In this document: positions 1-11,070 of the stretch, one piece after another
Numbering within the stretch: the first letter of the stretch is position 1
Layout of the letters: every line of letters begins with the position of its first letter
Source of the DNA: Phialocephala subalpina
Taxonomy: Eukaryota; Ascomycota; Leotiomycetes; Helotiales; Mollisiaceae
NCBI GenBank assembly: GCA_900073065.1
Contig: FJOG01000016.1
Location: 124,001 to 188,000 of the forward strand
Direction of reading: 5' to 3'
Length of the DNA stretch: 64,000 nt
Translations under genes and position numbers: made by a program
The notes under the pieces: generated by a model
Told to the model about the DNA's origin: nothing
Seen by the model: only the letters and a program-made list of their open reading frames with translations
Database searches by the model: none

Positions 1-954
1 CGGTCTCCATCCTGCCGGCTCGCTCCTCTGCGTGCGAGTGCTGCCCTGAACGAGTGAGATCCAGAGCTCATTGCAAAGGAACCCAGGCCGCGCGGAAGTC
101 AGCTCAAAGATTCCCAGTTCGGTCCTCGAATAGGAGGCACATCTTTCATACAGGTACACTTGCGCGTGCGTTACTGTAGTTTCGTTCGCTGCCCCATGAA
201 AGCGCCTCCAGTCAACGCCCAGAACCTGAGACAATCCTTGGTGCGCATCCTTGCACAGGCTTGACGTGTGTTGATTGAGCAGGCTGTGGGCGAGGTGTGC
301 ACGCAGCCGTCTCGCCGTGGAGCCATAATTACGAGACTGCCTTGCCTTGCACAACGTATTCGTTACTCGTTCCAGCTGCTGGTGGTGGGTCGTTGATATG
401 TTCGTGATAAGGCAAGAAGTCCCTGATGAGTAAGTAAAAAGGCCAGGAAGCATCACAAGCGGATATCCTGCCAGAAGGAATATGATCATGCGCCTTACTT
501 TTTGTCTTTGTCAAATAAATCTTCCGAGGCTGTCGATGAAACCACAGACGCTGCCACGCCGAAAATGACCCCACGCGCATGGAAGACGAGGGGCAACTGT
601 GACAGCTTCTCCACGTCTGTTCTGCCTGATATTAGGTCCCCACCATATCATATCATGTTCCGAAAATGTGTGTCTGTAGGGTGAGACATTTATTCTTCTC
701 TCTCGACATGTGACAAGGCTTCGGCGCTGTGTGAGGCTACCCTCCGCGCACCTCCCCACGTTCTAAATAGTTTGGATCTGCGGGAGATCAGTGGCTGCAA
801 ATGCTTGCTTGTCATCACACAAAGTATGTTGGCTAGTCGGTCGTTGCGGAAACTGTATTTGCTTCCAAATTATGGAGCTCCAGGGAAACTCCTTGTGCTT
901 TCCTCAGCAAAATTTTCTCTTCAGAAGTGTCTACAAGTTCCGATAGAGGACAGG
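1..954. other. Intergenic, no gene seen
   Basis: No reading frame here has protein-like composition, a recognisable motif or a convincing splice pattern. The short frames on both strands overlap one another and look like chance openings. The right end is the 3' flank of the minus-strand gene that stops at 955. Confidence 0.5.
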
Positions 955-2034
955 TCATTCCAATGAGGCTAGTATTCTCTCCATAGATGGTAATAGTTCC
1001 ATCAAACAGTCCACACTAGACCGAATGAGAAAGGCTGCGTCCTCGACACTATATTCGGGGTCATTTGTCCTTTCATCATCGCCTGATGGTGAATCATGCT
1101 GTTCAGTGCGCTGCAGAAGGTTCGTCAAAGCCTTGATCTGTTCATCCACTTTTGGGTCAGTGTAAGTTTGGCCAAGAGCCGGCAAGACATCTAGAGGAAG
1201 TTAGTCTTGTTTGGTACGGTTCTATTTGCTTGACTTACATTCAACTAGGATCCTGCTCAATGCGAATGTCAGGTCGATGACAGTAGTTTGGATTGCTTCA
1301 GACTCTGCCAGAATCGTATTCAATTCTCCATCCTCGAACGTGGCTTCCCAAAGATGAAGCCTACCTAAGTCCTCCAGTAGAACACGAGACGAGATTTTCA
1401 ACTCGGGAGACCTTGCTATGAGGGGTGCCAAACTTTTGAACAGTATTGTGGTTTGATGATATAAGATGGTGCCTAGATTTCCGTTGCTGAGCTCTAGCGT
1501 ACCAAGTCTTTCAGTGACTTCAGGCATGGAATGGATTTCCTCGATTTCTGTTGAGATGATGTCTCCGTCGCCGGCTTTGTTCATCTCAAGGCCTACTTTG
1601 CTTTCGAGCCTGATTGTAGCGTCAAGCTCCTGATCTTGCGCTTGGATGAAGCTACCAAGGTCAAAAGGGTCGATGGTGTTCAGACTTGTGGGTTGTTCGA
1701 CAGAGGCATTATTTCTGGGCGAGTACGCATAAAATAGATCCCTCTCACTGCTCGGCCGGATCCTGACTTGAAGGCTTTTAACGTATGCCATTATTGACAT
1801 CGTAGAATCTGTAGAAGCGACGGAACCAGCAAAACTTGTTCGCCTGTTGATCCTGGGATGATTACCGAAGAGATTCGGACTCTTCCCATCCCAAGGTTCT
1901 GCAGTCGAGTTCTGGAGACCGACATTCTCTGCTGAGTCCAAGATCTCCAAATTCTTGCCTGGCGTTCGCCCTCTGTGATTCCATACCAATGTAGTGCTGG
2001 CTGCAGCCGCAGCAAACAGCCTTACACGCCGCAT
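955..2034 (-). CDS. Protein with fungal STAND/HET-type N-terminal helical region
   Basis: Two-exon model: 1239-2034 and 955-1190, with a 48-nt intron (GTAAGT...CTAG, phase 1), giving 343 aa from the ATG at 2034. Residues around 220-260 (DLGRLHLWEATF, then ILAESEAIQTTVIDL and SRILVE) resemble the helical region found at the N-terminus of many fungal STAND, ankyrin and C2H2 proteins, where an L-x-L-W core is followed by a 'ttvldLl..lgkiL' helix. The second exon (PALGQTYTDP..., then VEDAAFLIRSSVDCLMELLPSMERILASLE near the end) fits the 'C-x-x-xL..Ls..l' closing helix. No nucleotide-binding domain, HET domain or repeat domain follows, so this is either a stand-alone N-domain protein or a truncated receptor. 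It is divergent from the HeLo/DUF7580-like gene at 2620. The start is uncertain, because the first 90 residues are low-complexity and a later Met is possible. Function in self/non-self recognition is inferred only from family resemblance. Confidence 0.55.
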
Positions 2035-2619
2035 GTACTAAGACGTATCGGTTGTTGGGTTGGTTCCGACGTCTCCTCAAGCCGTCAGAGCTGCTCGGCA
2101 CGGGCGGGACGGGTCCTTGAATCACGCTCAAAGAGCCAGACCGCACCAAGAAAATATGGCTTTGCGGCTACCCTTAGCATGTTCCTTTAAAGTCTAGAGT
2201 TCCACTATCCGCGACGAAAGATTGCACGCTCTTCCTGCCAACGATAGGGAGAGAGGCAACAACGGGTTGCACTAGCTAGTTTGATGGCTAGCAGACCTAA
2301 ATGATGGGTCTTGGCGTTGCTTCAAAACTCGGAGTCTTGTGAGTGCAAGGACACGTTAACGAAGAAAACGACATCGAAGCTTTGCAAAAGTGCTCAAGAA
2401 GTAAGAACGCGAGAAAAAGTTCTATGGAAGAGGGGCAAATGTATGGGTTCGACGTTCGAATTATAGTAGCTAGCCCGATTGGGACGGTGTGGCTTGTCAG
2501 CCGCTGAGCTCCAACAAAATCATATAGCAAAAGAAACCTCTCTCTCTCAAACGCCATAATCCAATGGGACTTGAACTCATATATGCCAAGGACGTTGGAC
2601 CATACTTAGTTGATATGGC
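2035..2619. promoter_or_regulatory. Shared divergent promoter region
   Basis: A 585-bp spacer separates the start codons of two divergent HET/STAND-type genes. No specific operator or TATA element can be assigned with confidence. The head-to-head layout alone suggests shared control. Confidence 0.3.
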
Positions 2620-4573
2620 ATGGCGGAACTTGCAGCTCTAGGACTCGTCTTAGGGGTGCTACCCCTCATTGTATCAGCGATCGAGGACTATGAGAATGTT
2701 TGCCGTCCAGTTAGACATTACAAGAACTTCGCACTAGAATCCGTCAAGGTGCAACAAAAACTCAGTGTAGAGAAAGCCATCTTCATCGCGGAATGCAAAC
2801 TTTTGCTCCAAGCGACGTTGAGCGCATCGCTTGCAGGCCAGATGGTGGCAGACGTCAAACATGCGGCATGGACTGACAAAGAGCTCAATGATACCCTCAC
2901 TGAGTACATGGCTGGTTATGAAGGCCATTTCAGCAAAGTGGTTGAGGACATTCGGAAGGAAGTTGTTGAAATCGAGACTCTCTGCCAAGCATACGGAATT
3001 CTTGACAAGGAAGTCACGAACAAATCCCAGGTGGGTCATACTTATCCACCGCCAAAATTAATCTGGGGCCGGACAAACCTCTTCGTGCTGCGGTAAACTA
3101 ATCTCATCATTCCCGCAGACTAGTCATTCCCATCATGGCTATTGGCGACCTAAGGTTAGCAAACTCAGGTATTCATTCGGAGCTTCACGAGTTCAGGAAA
3201 AGCTACACGAACTAGAGAGCCAGAGGCACCTCTTCGTGGAGATCTCGAGTCAGATCAGAGAGTCCATAAAACTATCTACTGCACACGCTACGCTAAGAAG
3301 GAAGGAGGGTGTTGGCTCTGCCAAAACCTGCGAATATCAGACTATCCAGGAAGCTTCCAAGGAGCTGTATGAAGCACTTAGCAAAGCCTGTGATTGTCAT
3401 GATGAACATTCGTTGCATGTACGGCTAGACACACATCGTCCTCTAAAGGCGTCAGGGATTCGCTTCAATTTGGGACTTCATTCAGCAGAGTATGAAAGCC
3501 CGACCTGGATTGTCATCGAGTCTATGTCCAAGTCGATATCTATCGAACAAAAATACTCTTCGCGTACATCTTCAGCTCAATTTCCCGCCTCAAACCCGAA
3601 TTTACCAAATCTTTTTGGAACTCAAAATATCCAGCAACGTTCCATACATGTCGAAAGGGTGTCTCGTGTTCGTATTCAACGAAGCTCGGGTTGGCAATGT
3701 CCGTTGTGGTCTGAAGACATCAAGTTCGAGGCAACTCAGAACATCGAATCTTCACCTCTCGATCTTTCTACGCACCGCAAAATTTGCCACCAACTACGGC
3801 AGCAAGTTGAAGAAAAGATCTCCACTTCAGAAGATGAAAAGTGCCTCGGATTTCTCGAGTCGGATTCTAAGTATCGGCACCATCTGTATTTCACACCTGA
3901 GCAGCTCTCGACTCCTCGGTCTGATCCGATGTCGCTTTCCCACCTCATATCCCCGGGCGTCCGTCAGTCACCCTTAGGAGACCTGAACTTGTACGAAAAG
4001 TTCAGGCTGGCAAGACAGCTTTCGGAAGCAGTACTTCATTACCATCCGACTCCAGTCATGAGAAGGCCTTGGCAAAGTGAAGATGTAATATTCTTCGGCA
4101 ATGACTTGAAAAGCACTCAGCAACGGCCTTCCATAGCAGACCCTCACCTTAAAGTCCAGATCGGAAACAGATAACTCAAGACAAATCCATATCAGAACTC
4201 GGATCGGAACTCGGATGAAGATGCGTTCAGCCCTCGAAATCCGCATCTCTTCGCGCTCGCATTGCTTCTGTTTGAGATCGGGTACCAAACGTCCATTGAG
4301 GATCTACATGTTCAGTTCAGATCATCGGGGTCACATTCCAGCAATCAGAGACACTATAATCTCATTCGCAAAGTGTGTAAGAATTTCATGAGTGCAAAGA
4401 CAGGTATTCCGTATAAGGTCATTGTTTATAAGTGTCTGAACTGTGACTTTGGAACTGGCGAAGATGATCTCTCGAGTGCGAATCTTCAAAGAGCATTTTA
4501 TGAACATGTTGTTTGTGTACTTGAGCAACTTGAGAGAGAGCAGGGGGAGATTTATGGAGCAGAGTTATCTTGA
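2620..4573 (+). pseudogene. HeLo-like/DUF7580-type protein, interrupted by an in-frame stop
   Basis: Exon 1 is 2620-3030, followed by a clean phase-0 intron at 3031-3118 (GTGGGT...CGCAG), and exon 2 runs 3119-4573. The N-terminus (MAELAALGLVLGVLPLIVSA, then YENVCRPVRHYKNFA) is characteristic of a large fungal family with a HeLo-like N-terminal region and a C-terminal DUF7580. The C-terminal part shows the expected 'W.seDviFf' motif (RPWQSEDVIFFG) and NPHLFALALLLFEIGY, and closes with SANLQRAFYEHVVCVLEQLE. Between these two motifs the frame is broken by a TAA at 4172-4174, after which the same frame stays open for 132 residues. Without the stop the product would be about 620 residues, near the usual family length. 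CAA-to-TAA is the simplest mutation. A 42-nt intron (4154-4195, GTCCAG...ATCAG, phase 0) would also remove the stop, but its donor is poor. Members are linked to HET and STAND networks; the molecular role is not established. Confidence 0.65.
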
Positions 4574-4656
4574 TAGAATATATGGGAAGAAATGCAGTTT
4601 ATGTTCTGTTTCCGCATATATTCGCAGTCTTCTACACTCTTCGGCAATGGCTTTTC

Positions 4657-4872
4657 TCAAGGACCAGTCGATGACTTACCGCTACCGCCGGTTCCAACGA
4701 GTACCACCAATACTGCCGCATACGCTGCAATCGCGATCACAGTCTCAGTATTATTGGCATGAAGTATTATGCTGATGGCTACCGCTAACAAAAGCACCTC
4801 TGCGCATGCAGTCGCCAACCTCTTTTTCCTGAGTGGAATCGCAAAGTTGAAAAGGTATGGCAGGTATTTCAC
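4657..4872 (-). pseudogene. C-terminal remnant of a DUF6594-like membrane protein
   Basis: The minus-strand frame has 71 codons and no ATG. It ends with two hydrophobic helices, and the last (TVIAIAAYAAVLVVLVGT) closely resembles the final transmembrane segment of fungal DUF6594 proteins, where an 'ataAYaAVLVVFvg' motif is typical. The preceding LRKKRLATACAEVLLLAVAISI fits the penultimate helix. I could not find the rest of such a protein upstream on this strand (4873-5900): the frame closes at once and no matching N-terminal region is visible. It is therefore best read as a relic or a heavily altered copy. It sits next to HET-type genes, a common setting for DUF6594 genes. Confidence 0.4.
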
Positions 4873-5176
4873 GGCTTATCCCTTTCACCTCCCAGCTCAT
4901 AGATCATCCAAGTACGAGGAAATATCAACAAACAAGGCTATCAGATATCTCGATTCTTTCAAAGACATCAAACGAGACCATAGGCGTGTGTGTCTGTGTC
5001 TCCACGAGACGGCCAGATGTGGGCACCACTAATATTATCTCACACCAGAAAAGAACGTCAGTCTCAGGGAACGGGCATTTGCCTTGGAGCGTGTCCTCGC
5101 AGAGCTTACGCATACGAGGATCTCCATGGCATAGTTGGCTGTCCTGTAGATATCTTCTACACCCCAGCTGCAAGAC

Positions 5177-5773
5177 AGAAACTTAATATTGAGAGCAGAG
5201 AGGGAAAGCATCATTTCAGTAGCTAACCTAGAAGTCAAAATAAGGGAGGGTGCAGAAATTGTGGCCCTGCCAGGTAAGTCTGCATCTATCTAGGCAACTT
5301 CTTAGGACACATGTGAACTTTGTGTATGTTGACTGACAGCATCACATAGATGCAGTAAGGAAGACTCTGCTTCGACGGACAGAGCCATTCGATATGATTT
5401 TGTCAAACCACTTAAAGACTACATGATCAACAATGTCAACAATGTCGAGGTAGACTATGTGGCGCTCAACAATAGAGTAAACTCTATCCGCAAAGAGGCG
5501 AAATCTTGTGTCTCTAAGCTGAGAGAGAGGTTCTACTCCAGGGAAGAAGCCATTGCAATTGAGGAGTTGAGAGAATATTCTGTTCATCCTCTGCCGCTTT
5601 CAGAACCTAGAGCTGGAGGAGTGATAGAAGGAGACCCCGAAGAAGAAACATGGTACAAATGTGAGGCGGAGGCTGCGACGGAGAGGTAATTGGAAGGATG
5701 AGAAGTGTCCGTTTTGCATGAAAATTGGTGATCATGAAGATATTCTAGATTTGCTCAGGAAACATCAAACTTA
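5177..5773 (+). other. Fragmentary plus-strand coding signal, unrecognised
   Basis: Several stretches read like protein, but in different frames. One precedes a good donor at 5274 and contains LILRAERESIISVANLEVKI. A second is 5423-5689, 88 aa from an ATG, rich in charged residues (VDYVALNNRVNSIRKEAKS). A third ends at 5773 and contains the CxxC-like KDEKCPFCMK motif and DILDLLRKHQT. The candidate intron 5274-5349 does not bring the first two into one open frame, and a frame change is needed near 5690 for the third. Either the exon structure is unusual or this is a decayed gene. I do not recognise the family. Confidence 0.25.
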
Positions 5774-6045
5774 GCAGAGGGTAGAGTGCCTCGTATCTTG
5801 AAATTATGTGATCTTTTAATGCACGGAACGCAATCCGTGATGCTCAGAAAATACAACTTGACACTCAACAACAGAAATAGGAAGGAAAGATCATCACCAA
5901 AAAGAGCGAAGAATGGACCCCCTGAATCCTCCGCTAAGTGAGACAGCCCTCACAAGGCTGAACCACAGCCTCCCCTTACGAACCAACAACCTCAAAAAAC
6001 TCCCTACACCTTTTTCCCCTCAACACCTCGAACCAACAACAAACA

Positions 6046-7003
6046 ATGGCACGCACAAAAGCCAAAGCTCGGCGCGGGCCAGCAGGCCGCGAATTTCGAG
6101 AGAACATGAAAACAGCAGAAGGACGAAAACTCAACAAGGAGAATAAGAAGCGAAAGCATGAAACTCTAAAAGCGTCGAAATCTGCGAAGAGAGCGAAGAC
6201 ATCGGCGGATGATGAGAGATCGGTACTACAGCCTGCTAATGAGGATGGATATGGAGACAATAAAGATGTAGAAGACGATGCGATGAATGTCGAGGAGGAG
6301 GACGAATCTGCGCAACTCGAACCTGAAGCTCAGTCAACGATGAACAATCCAAACAATACAGTATCTCCAAACCTAACCAGCACATCTCTCGATATCGAGC
6401 TTGCAAAATTCCACGAAGTAACGACTATGAGCATACTCTCCTCCTCTCAAATCCAGCAGAAAGTCACTCGCACACTATCCCTCCTCTCAGTGTACCCCGT
6501 CCCCACGAAACCAGCTATTGTCATGCTGCATGCGAAATCAAAAGCTGCTACGAAGATGATTTCCATTGCTGAGATTGTGAAGAGGGAGATCGCGGGCAAG
6601 GATGGGGTGGGTGGGAAGTGGTATCAATATAATAAGGTTGGGCAGATTATGGAGGAGCAGAAGCAAGTATCCACGAAGGATAATAGCAATGGCAAGGCAA
6701 AGGCTAAAGATACGGAGAATATGGATGGGACAACGGGTGATCCTGAAGATGAGGATGAAGCCGAGAGTGACGAGGAAGCTTTTGAGACTATGAAGACTCC
6801 TTTCGAGAGGGCGCTCGAGGGGAAGCCGAAGGTACGAGCTGTGCCTGTTATGACTATCTACTTGTCACGGGTACGGATTGAGGGTTTACGGAAGGAATAT
6901 GGGTATGTCTTCATTCTGGTGTCAGGGCTAGTAATTAGGGAAGTATTCTACTAACTCTTCCCACAGTGAGCAAACAAACGGACTAGAATTACCTCAACGG
7001 TAA
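6046..7003 (+). CDS. Alba-domain DNA/RNA-binding protein
   Basis: Exon 1 is 6046-6902, the intron is 6903-6966 (GTATGT...CACAG, phase 2), and exon 2 is 6967-7003, giving 297 aa. The first 55 residues are very basic with a bipartite nuclear-localisation look (NKKRKHE, KSAKRAKTS). An acidic stretch follows, then an Alba-like fold from about residue 125 (the helix with SSSQIQQKVTRTLSLL, then KPAIVMLHAKSKAATKMISIAEIVKRE, then a tyrosine-containing GKWYQYNKV). A second acidic insertion separates this from a C-terminal strand (VPVMTIYLSRVRIEGLRKEYG). Fungal Alba-like proteins of this layout bind nucleic acid and are assumed nuclear. The ATG sits just after an A/C-rich leader, as in many fungal genes. 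The overall fold call is good; the substrate is not known from sequence. Confidence 0.75.
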
Positions 7004-7676
7004 TTGCCCTTCCGTATAGAGGATCCAATATCTAGCAAGACTTGACTAGCAGATATCATGCATGCTTGTCTGAGGTCGGCTACACTGTGCATGTTGTATA
7101 AGAAAGATATGGGAGCAAATTCGAATGGCTATCGGCGGGGGGGGGATGGCGGCAAATGTGAAGATACCGACATCAGGGGGTCGCTTTCTAGGGATTACGA
7201 ACCGGCATTCTGAGTGGCTAGAAGTTAGGTGTGTCATCGGACATTGGAAGGCTGTAAATTGTGCTCTCAAACCTGGTGAACTTTGGAGGTAGTGCAGTGC
7301 TGGAGTCAGAGAGGATGTCAGTCAGAAGGATTGAGTGCTTGTCGAAGCAAGGGACATAGATTGTCCAAGCCTCGATGTCACTTGGTGGGGCAGAGGTGGA
7401 GGCACGCAGGCCAGGTTTTTCTGAAAGCCTTTGTTTGAGATGCCCACAATTACAATGCTTCCTTCCCCGATCCCATCGATTCGCATCTACCAAACCCGCT
7501 TGCAAAATATGCTCCATACTGTAGTAAAGCTGTTGTGACATGCTTCCGTCATATCATTATCCCCAAACGCCAATGTCCCACCTATAGACAATTTTGACCT
7601 GCCGAACCGCCATGTACAAGTTTTCTCAACGTTGTGCACCTCATGTACAATTACATATCCACAATCGAATGCCCCT
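7004..7676. other. Intergenic between convergent genes
   Basis: This is the 3' space between the Alba-type gene and VTC1, with a run of G at about 7136-7146. A minus-strand ATG frame at 7218-7541 (107 aa) lies downstream of VTC1. It has no recognisable motif and no splice support, so I do not call it. Confidence 0.4.
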
Positions 7677-8160
7677 TCAATCTCGGTACAACATAACGCC
7701 TCGAATGATGAAGTTGAAGACGATAGCACCGAGCAGGCAAATGGCAAGGAAAGTTGGGCCAAACTTGTCGTCAAATCCAGCTTGTCCCCTCTGTCTTATC
7801 GACTTCGCTCTCCAGTGATAGGTATATAGTGCGTAGCCTCCGCAGAAGATAGCGACCAGTCCAAAGACACATGCTGAGATGTAGCCGATCTTATCACTGA
7901 AGTTCAGCATGCCGACTGAGAGGGCACCGATAATGACGCTGAAATTGAGCCATGATAGGAAAGTTCTCTCGTTTGCGAAGAAGACTTTGGGCTCGACACG
8001 GGTAGGGAGAGCGATTCTCTTGCCTGTAGACAATGAATGTTAGAAACAGATCCTGAATCCTGATTTGGGCCCTCAATTGAGGGTAGAACACCTTTTCAAT
8101 TGACCAGAGTTGGGAGCTCGACGTACCTGGAGCTGTCTGGAGAAGAGGTTGGCTAGACAT
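7677..8160 (-). CDS. VTC1: Vacuolar transporter chaperone subunit 1
   Basis: Exon 1 is 8127-8160, the intron is 8024-8126 (GTACGT...TACAG, phase 1), and exon 2 is 7677-8023, giving 126 aa, the usual length for Vtc1/Nrf1. The protein is almost entirely the DUF202-type membrane domain. A conserved cytosolic segment ([20 protein letters not shown]) carries the basic residues that line the channel, followed by three transmembrane helices ([32 protein letters not shown] and [16 protein letters not shown]). In yeast the VTC complex makes polyphosphate from ATP and moves it into the vacuole, and Vtc1 is the small membrane subunit. It is divergent from the dynein light chain gene at 8696. A second possible complex member, the SPX-TM protein, lies at 22972. 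Confidence 0.93.
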
Positions 8161-8695
8161 CTTGTACAACCTTTAGTATGCACGGATAATGTGAATCCCT
8201 GGAGTCGACGATTGGCTGGTATTACTCGAGAGATTGAGGTCGTCGATGGCCTTCTTCGAGAGATAAAAGCTTGTGTGCTCGGTTCAAGCTTCTAAGGAGC
8301 TGTCGAAAGGGAGGGGCAATTTTCAATACTGCAAAACGGAAAGTTTTGAGGTCTGAGCTAGGTTGTACTGAAAGCTTTTGTCTGATGAAGAAAGAACAGG
8401 GCGGGGCAGACACGTGCGAATCTTTGTGATATCATAGGTCAATGACTTGGAGAGTGAAGAAGAAGAAAAGGTTGCTAGGCCAATTGAAGTTTACTCTCAG
8501 AACTGGAGCTAAAAGCCTGTTTAGGTTAGACTGGTTCCCCCAGCTTTTGAGACTAATGCAAAATCCCGTGATGGGAACCATCTTGGCTTGACTGAGTGGT
8601 TTTCCAGACCGCGACCGTAATCTCTCTTCTTCGACCCTCGCAAGCTTGTTTTGACGGTTCCATATTGTTCCAAACTGTCGAGGACATTAGAAATC
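8161..8695. promoter_or_regulatory. Divergent promoter region VTC1 / dynein light chain
   Basis: A 535-bp spacer lies between two start codons on opposite strands. It contains CACGTG at about 8409-8416, within 'gacacgtgcg'. CACGTG/CACGTK elements are the Pho4/NUC-1-type site controlling phosphate genes in fungi, so a role in VTC1 regulation is plausible but unproven. Confidence 0.35.
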
Positions 8696-9349
8696 ATGGC
8701 TACCTCATCTGCCACTCCAGTACGTTGCTCCTACGACCTTGCGCATGCACTGTTTGTTGACTTTCCCCCCACAGCCCATCTCGTACACGAGACTAAAGCA
8801 AATCGCCAACGATGTAAGCTTTCAAGAGGAACCAGACTCCGAAATACATGCTTAGACGATTCACAGGCTTGCCAGAGCGCGTTGGGAAATGCTGAGTTCT
8901 ACGAGCACCCGAGGACCGAAGCCTGGAATACAACGATCATTGTTTGTCTCTCTCCTCTCTTTTCCAAGTAGCTTTCTGACTTGGCACAATCGCAGAACAA
9001 TATCCTACGCTCCCTCATCTCCGAATCATCTCCTGCCGGCGGATCTCCTTCGTACAAATATGCAGTCAATAGCACCATCATCCAACACCTCGTCCCTACA
9101 TCCTCCCTCAATCGATCGAAAGGCACGCAAGACTCCCAACCATCAGCCGATGCAGCGGTCACACCGAGCGATGTAAAGAACGAGGCTACTGGAACTGATG
9201 GAAAGCCGCATGTTGGTCGAAGAGGGATGCACAGCGCAACTGGAGCGTACTGGAACGAGAAGACGGATGGCATGTGGAGCTTCAAGTATGAGGGAGGGGA
9301 GAGCAAGGGTTTGGATGTGGTAATAAGCGTGATTTGGATCGCGATATAG
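8696..9349 (+). CDS. Tctex-type dynein light chain
   Basis: Four exons: 8696-8719, 8775-8813, 8867-8941 and 8996-9349. All introns are phase 0, giving 163 aa. The second exon reads PISYTRLKQIAND and the third ACQSALGNAEFYEHPRTEAWN, matching the helical half of Tctex-1/DYNLT proteins. The last exon ends in the strands typical of the family (MWSFKYEGGESKGLDVVISV, then IWIAI), with an Ala/Ser/Asp-rich loop of about 45 residues inserted before the 'TGAYWNEKTDGMWSF' strand. The protein should be a light chain of cytoplasmic dynein that binds the intermediate chain and assists retrograde transport and nuclear movement along hyphae. Splice sites are all canonical. Confidence 0.9.
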
Positions 9350-10204
9350 GCAGGACGAGGCAGGCAGGAAATAATCGGGAACGCGACAAACGAATCACAT
9401 TGCGGGGTAGGGTTGCATGACTTGGGGATTGGTATACCCCAATCGGCCTGTCCGGTGTACAGTACATCTCTTGTTACATGTCTACATGCATATCTAATGA
9501 TCTGTGCGAGTACCATGGAATCATTCTCATGCTCTGGGACATTCGACTTTTGCGTCAGTATCTGTCTCTCTCATCTGCTTATTCTTCTGTTGCGTCGCCT
9601 TTTATATTGTGGGATTTCCATATTGTGGCATCTGCTCTTTCAAGGAACGGAGGCCGGCAAGTCCCCGCCTTGTCCACCCTACGATGTGGTTTGGTAATTT
9701 ATCCTATCGTGAGTACTAGGTCAGTGCAACAACTGGTGATTTGAGGATTTCCGCGTGTAAGCGTGTGAAACCCTCCTCGCAGGAATTGTACGGTATGGTA
9801 CGGCCCGGCCAGCAAGCACTCGAGGGAAATACTGTATAATCCCATCAAGTGACATTGCAAACATTTCGTCGACGTCTCCTGACATCTCAGCTCGTGTTGA
9901 AAATCTGGAAGAGTCTTGGCGGCTTCAGAGTCAGAGTTCCAGTCCAGAGGCGAACAGGGAGAAACTCGGGGTACGGAGATATCAGGTGCTCACCGCCTGA
10001 GCTGATACTGACCGGTACGTACCCACTCAAAGACCGGCACTAAAAGAAGACGCTATTAAAGACGACACGACCCTGAACCACTACTTTTTTTCAAGACAAT
10101 CGTCAACCTCGAATTGGACTCCCAAAATACTCTATTCCCGTCATCGCATCGAACACGCCAGTGTACAACTACATCTGACTTTCCACAAGCCGTACTCAGC
10201 CAAA
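9350..10204. other. Intergenic, nothing recognised
   Basis: An 855-bp spacer between two plus-strand genes. Three overlapping short plus-strand frames at 9413-9744 lack any motif. A GC-rich patch with repeated 'ggtacgg' lies near 9790. Confidence 0.4.
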
Positions 10205-11070
10205 ATGAGTGGACAGTAAGTACCATAGTCTGTTGTATTCGCGATATCGGGGCGGCCACTGACGCACATAGAATTCTCTCCATGCCCCAGGACATGGTGG
10301 CCAAGATAGTGGGGGAGCTCGATCTCCAGAGCGCCTTCAATCTGGCTCATACTTGCCTCCTTTTCGCCAATCTCTGTGTCCAAGTCCATGGCCCAGCTGT
10401 TGCGCCATTCCTTCATTCCGCAACCAGAATGTCAGTCACGAGACCTAGTCCTCCCACAGTCTCGTTTGCCTCGACAACCTCCTCAGCAAACACCTCGGAC
10501 TCGGAGTCTCACGGTGGTACTGAGACCGATATGACCTCATCGCCAGAAGAAGACGATTGGGAGTTCGAGGTCACACCAGACTTGATCCGACGTCTTTCCC
10601 TCCTCCCTCAGCGGAAACAAGGCCACACTTTACCAACCCTTCCTACTGAACTCCAACTTGAAGTCTTCAGCTATCTCGACCAAATCGACTCCTGCTGTCT
10701 TGGCCTCGCCCACCCCAACCTCTACGTCGTCTATCGCGCCATCCACGGTACCAAGATGCCCCTCAACACTCGACGAATGGGCCCCAATAAGTTGGAGTCC
10801 GCTTGGGAGGTGGTTGGAAAGCAGGAGTGTAAGCAATGCGGTGTCTATCGCTGCGAGCTTCACCAGCACATTAAGACCTGGATGCCAGAGGAGTTGGAGT
10901 ATTGTGCTATGAAGCAGAACTTCGGATTACGGGCAAAGGATGGCGCGAAGGAGACTTGCTACCGAGGCAAGCCCAGCAAGCCAAAGCGATGCGGTCGTCA
11001 CCCATTGAGAACCACATCTGTTCATCAAGACGATTCTCATTTCAATCTTCCAACTCCCTCAGGACATTGA
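10205..11070 (+). CDS. F-box-like protein with two F-box-type motifs
   Basis: Exon 1 is only 11 nt (10205-10215). The intron is 10216-10271 (GTAAGT...CATAG, phase 2), and exon 2 is 10272-11070, giving 269 aa. The ATG has a good CAAA context. A first F-box-like segment begins at about residue 7 (MPQDMVAKIVGELDLQSAFN, then LAHTCLLFANLC). A second, clearer one lies near residue 145 (TLPTELQLEVFSYLDQIDSC, then CLGLAHPNLYVVY), after a Ser/Thr-rich linker. The tail has a CxxC pair (CKQCGVYRC) and a basic end. F-box proteins recruit substrates to SCF ubiquitin ligases through Skp1. The second F-box resembles that of the gene at 12135-13165, which faces it, so the two may be paralogues. Confidence 0.7.

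Noticed and set aside
7218..7541. 107-codon minus-strand ATG frame downstream of VTC1
   Set aside because: No recognisable motif or intron support. It is likely 3' flanking sequence.
8899..9516. 205-codon minus-strand frame
   Set aside because: It is antisense to the last exon of the Tctex-type gene, which has strong family motifs.
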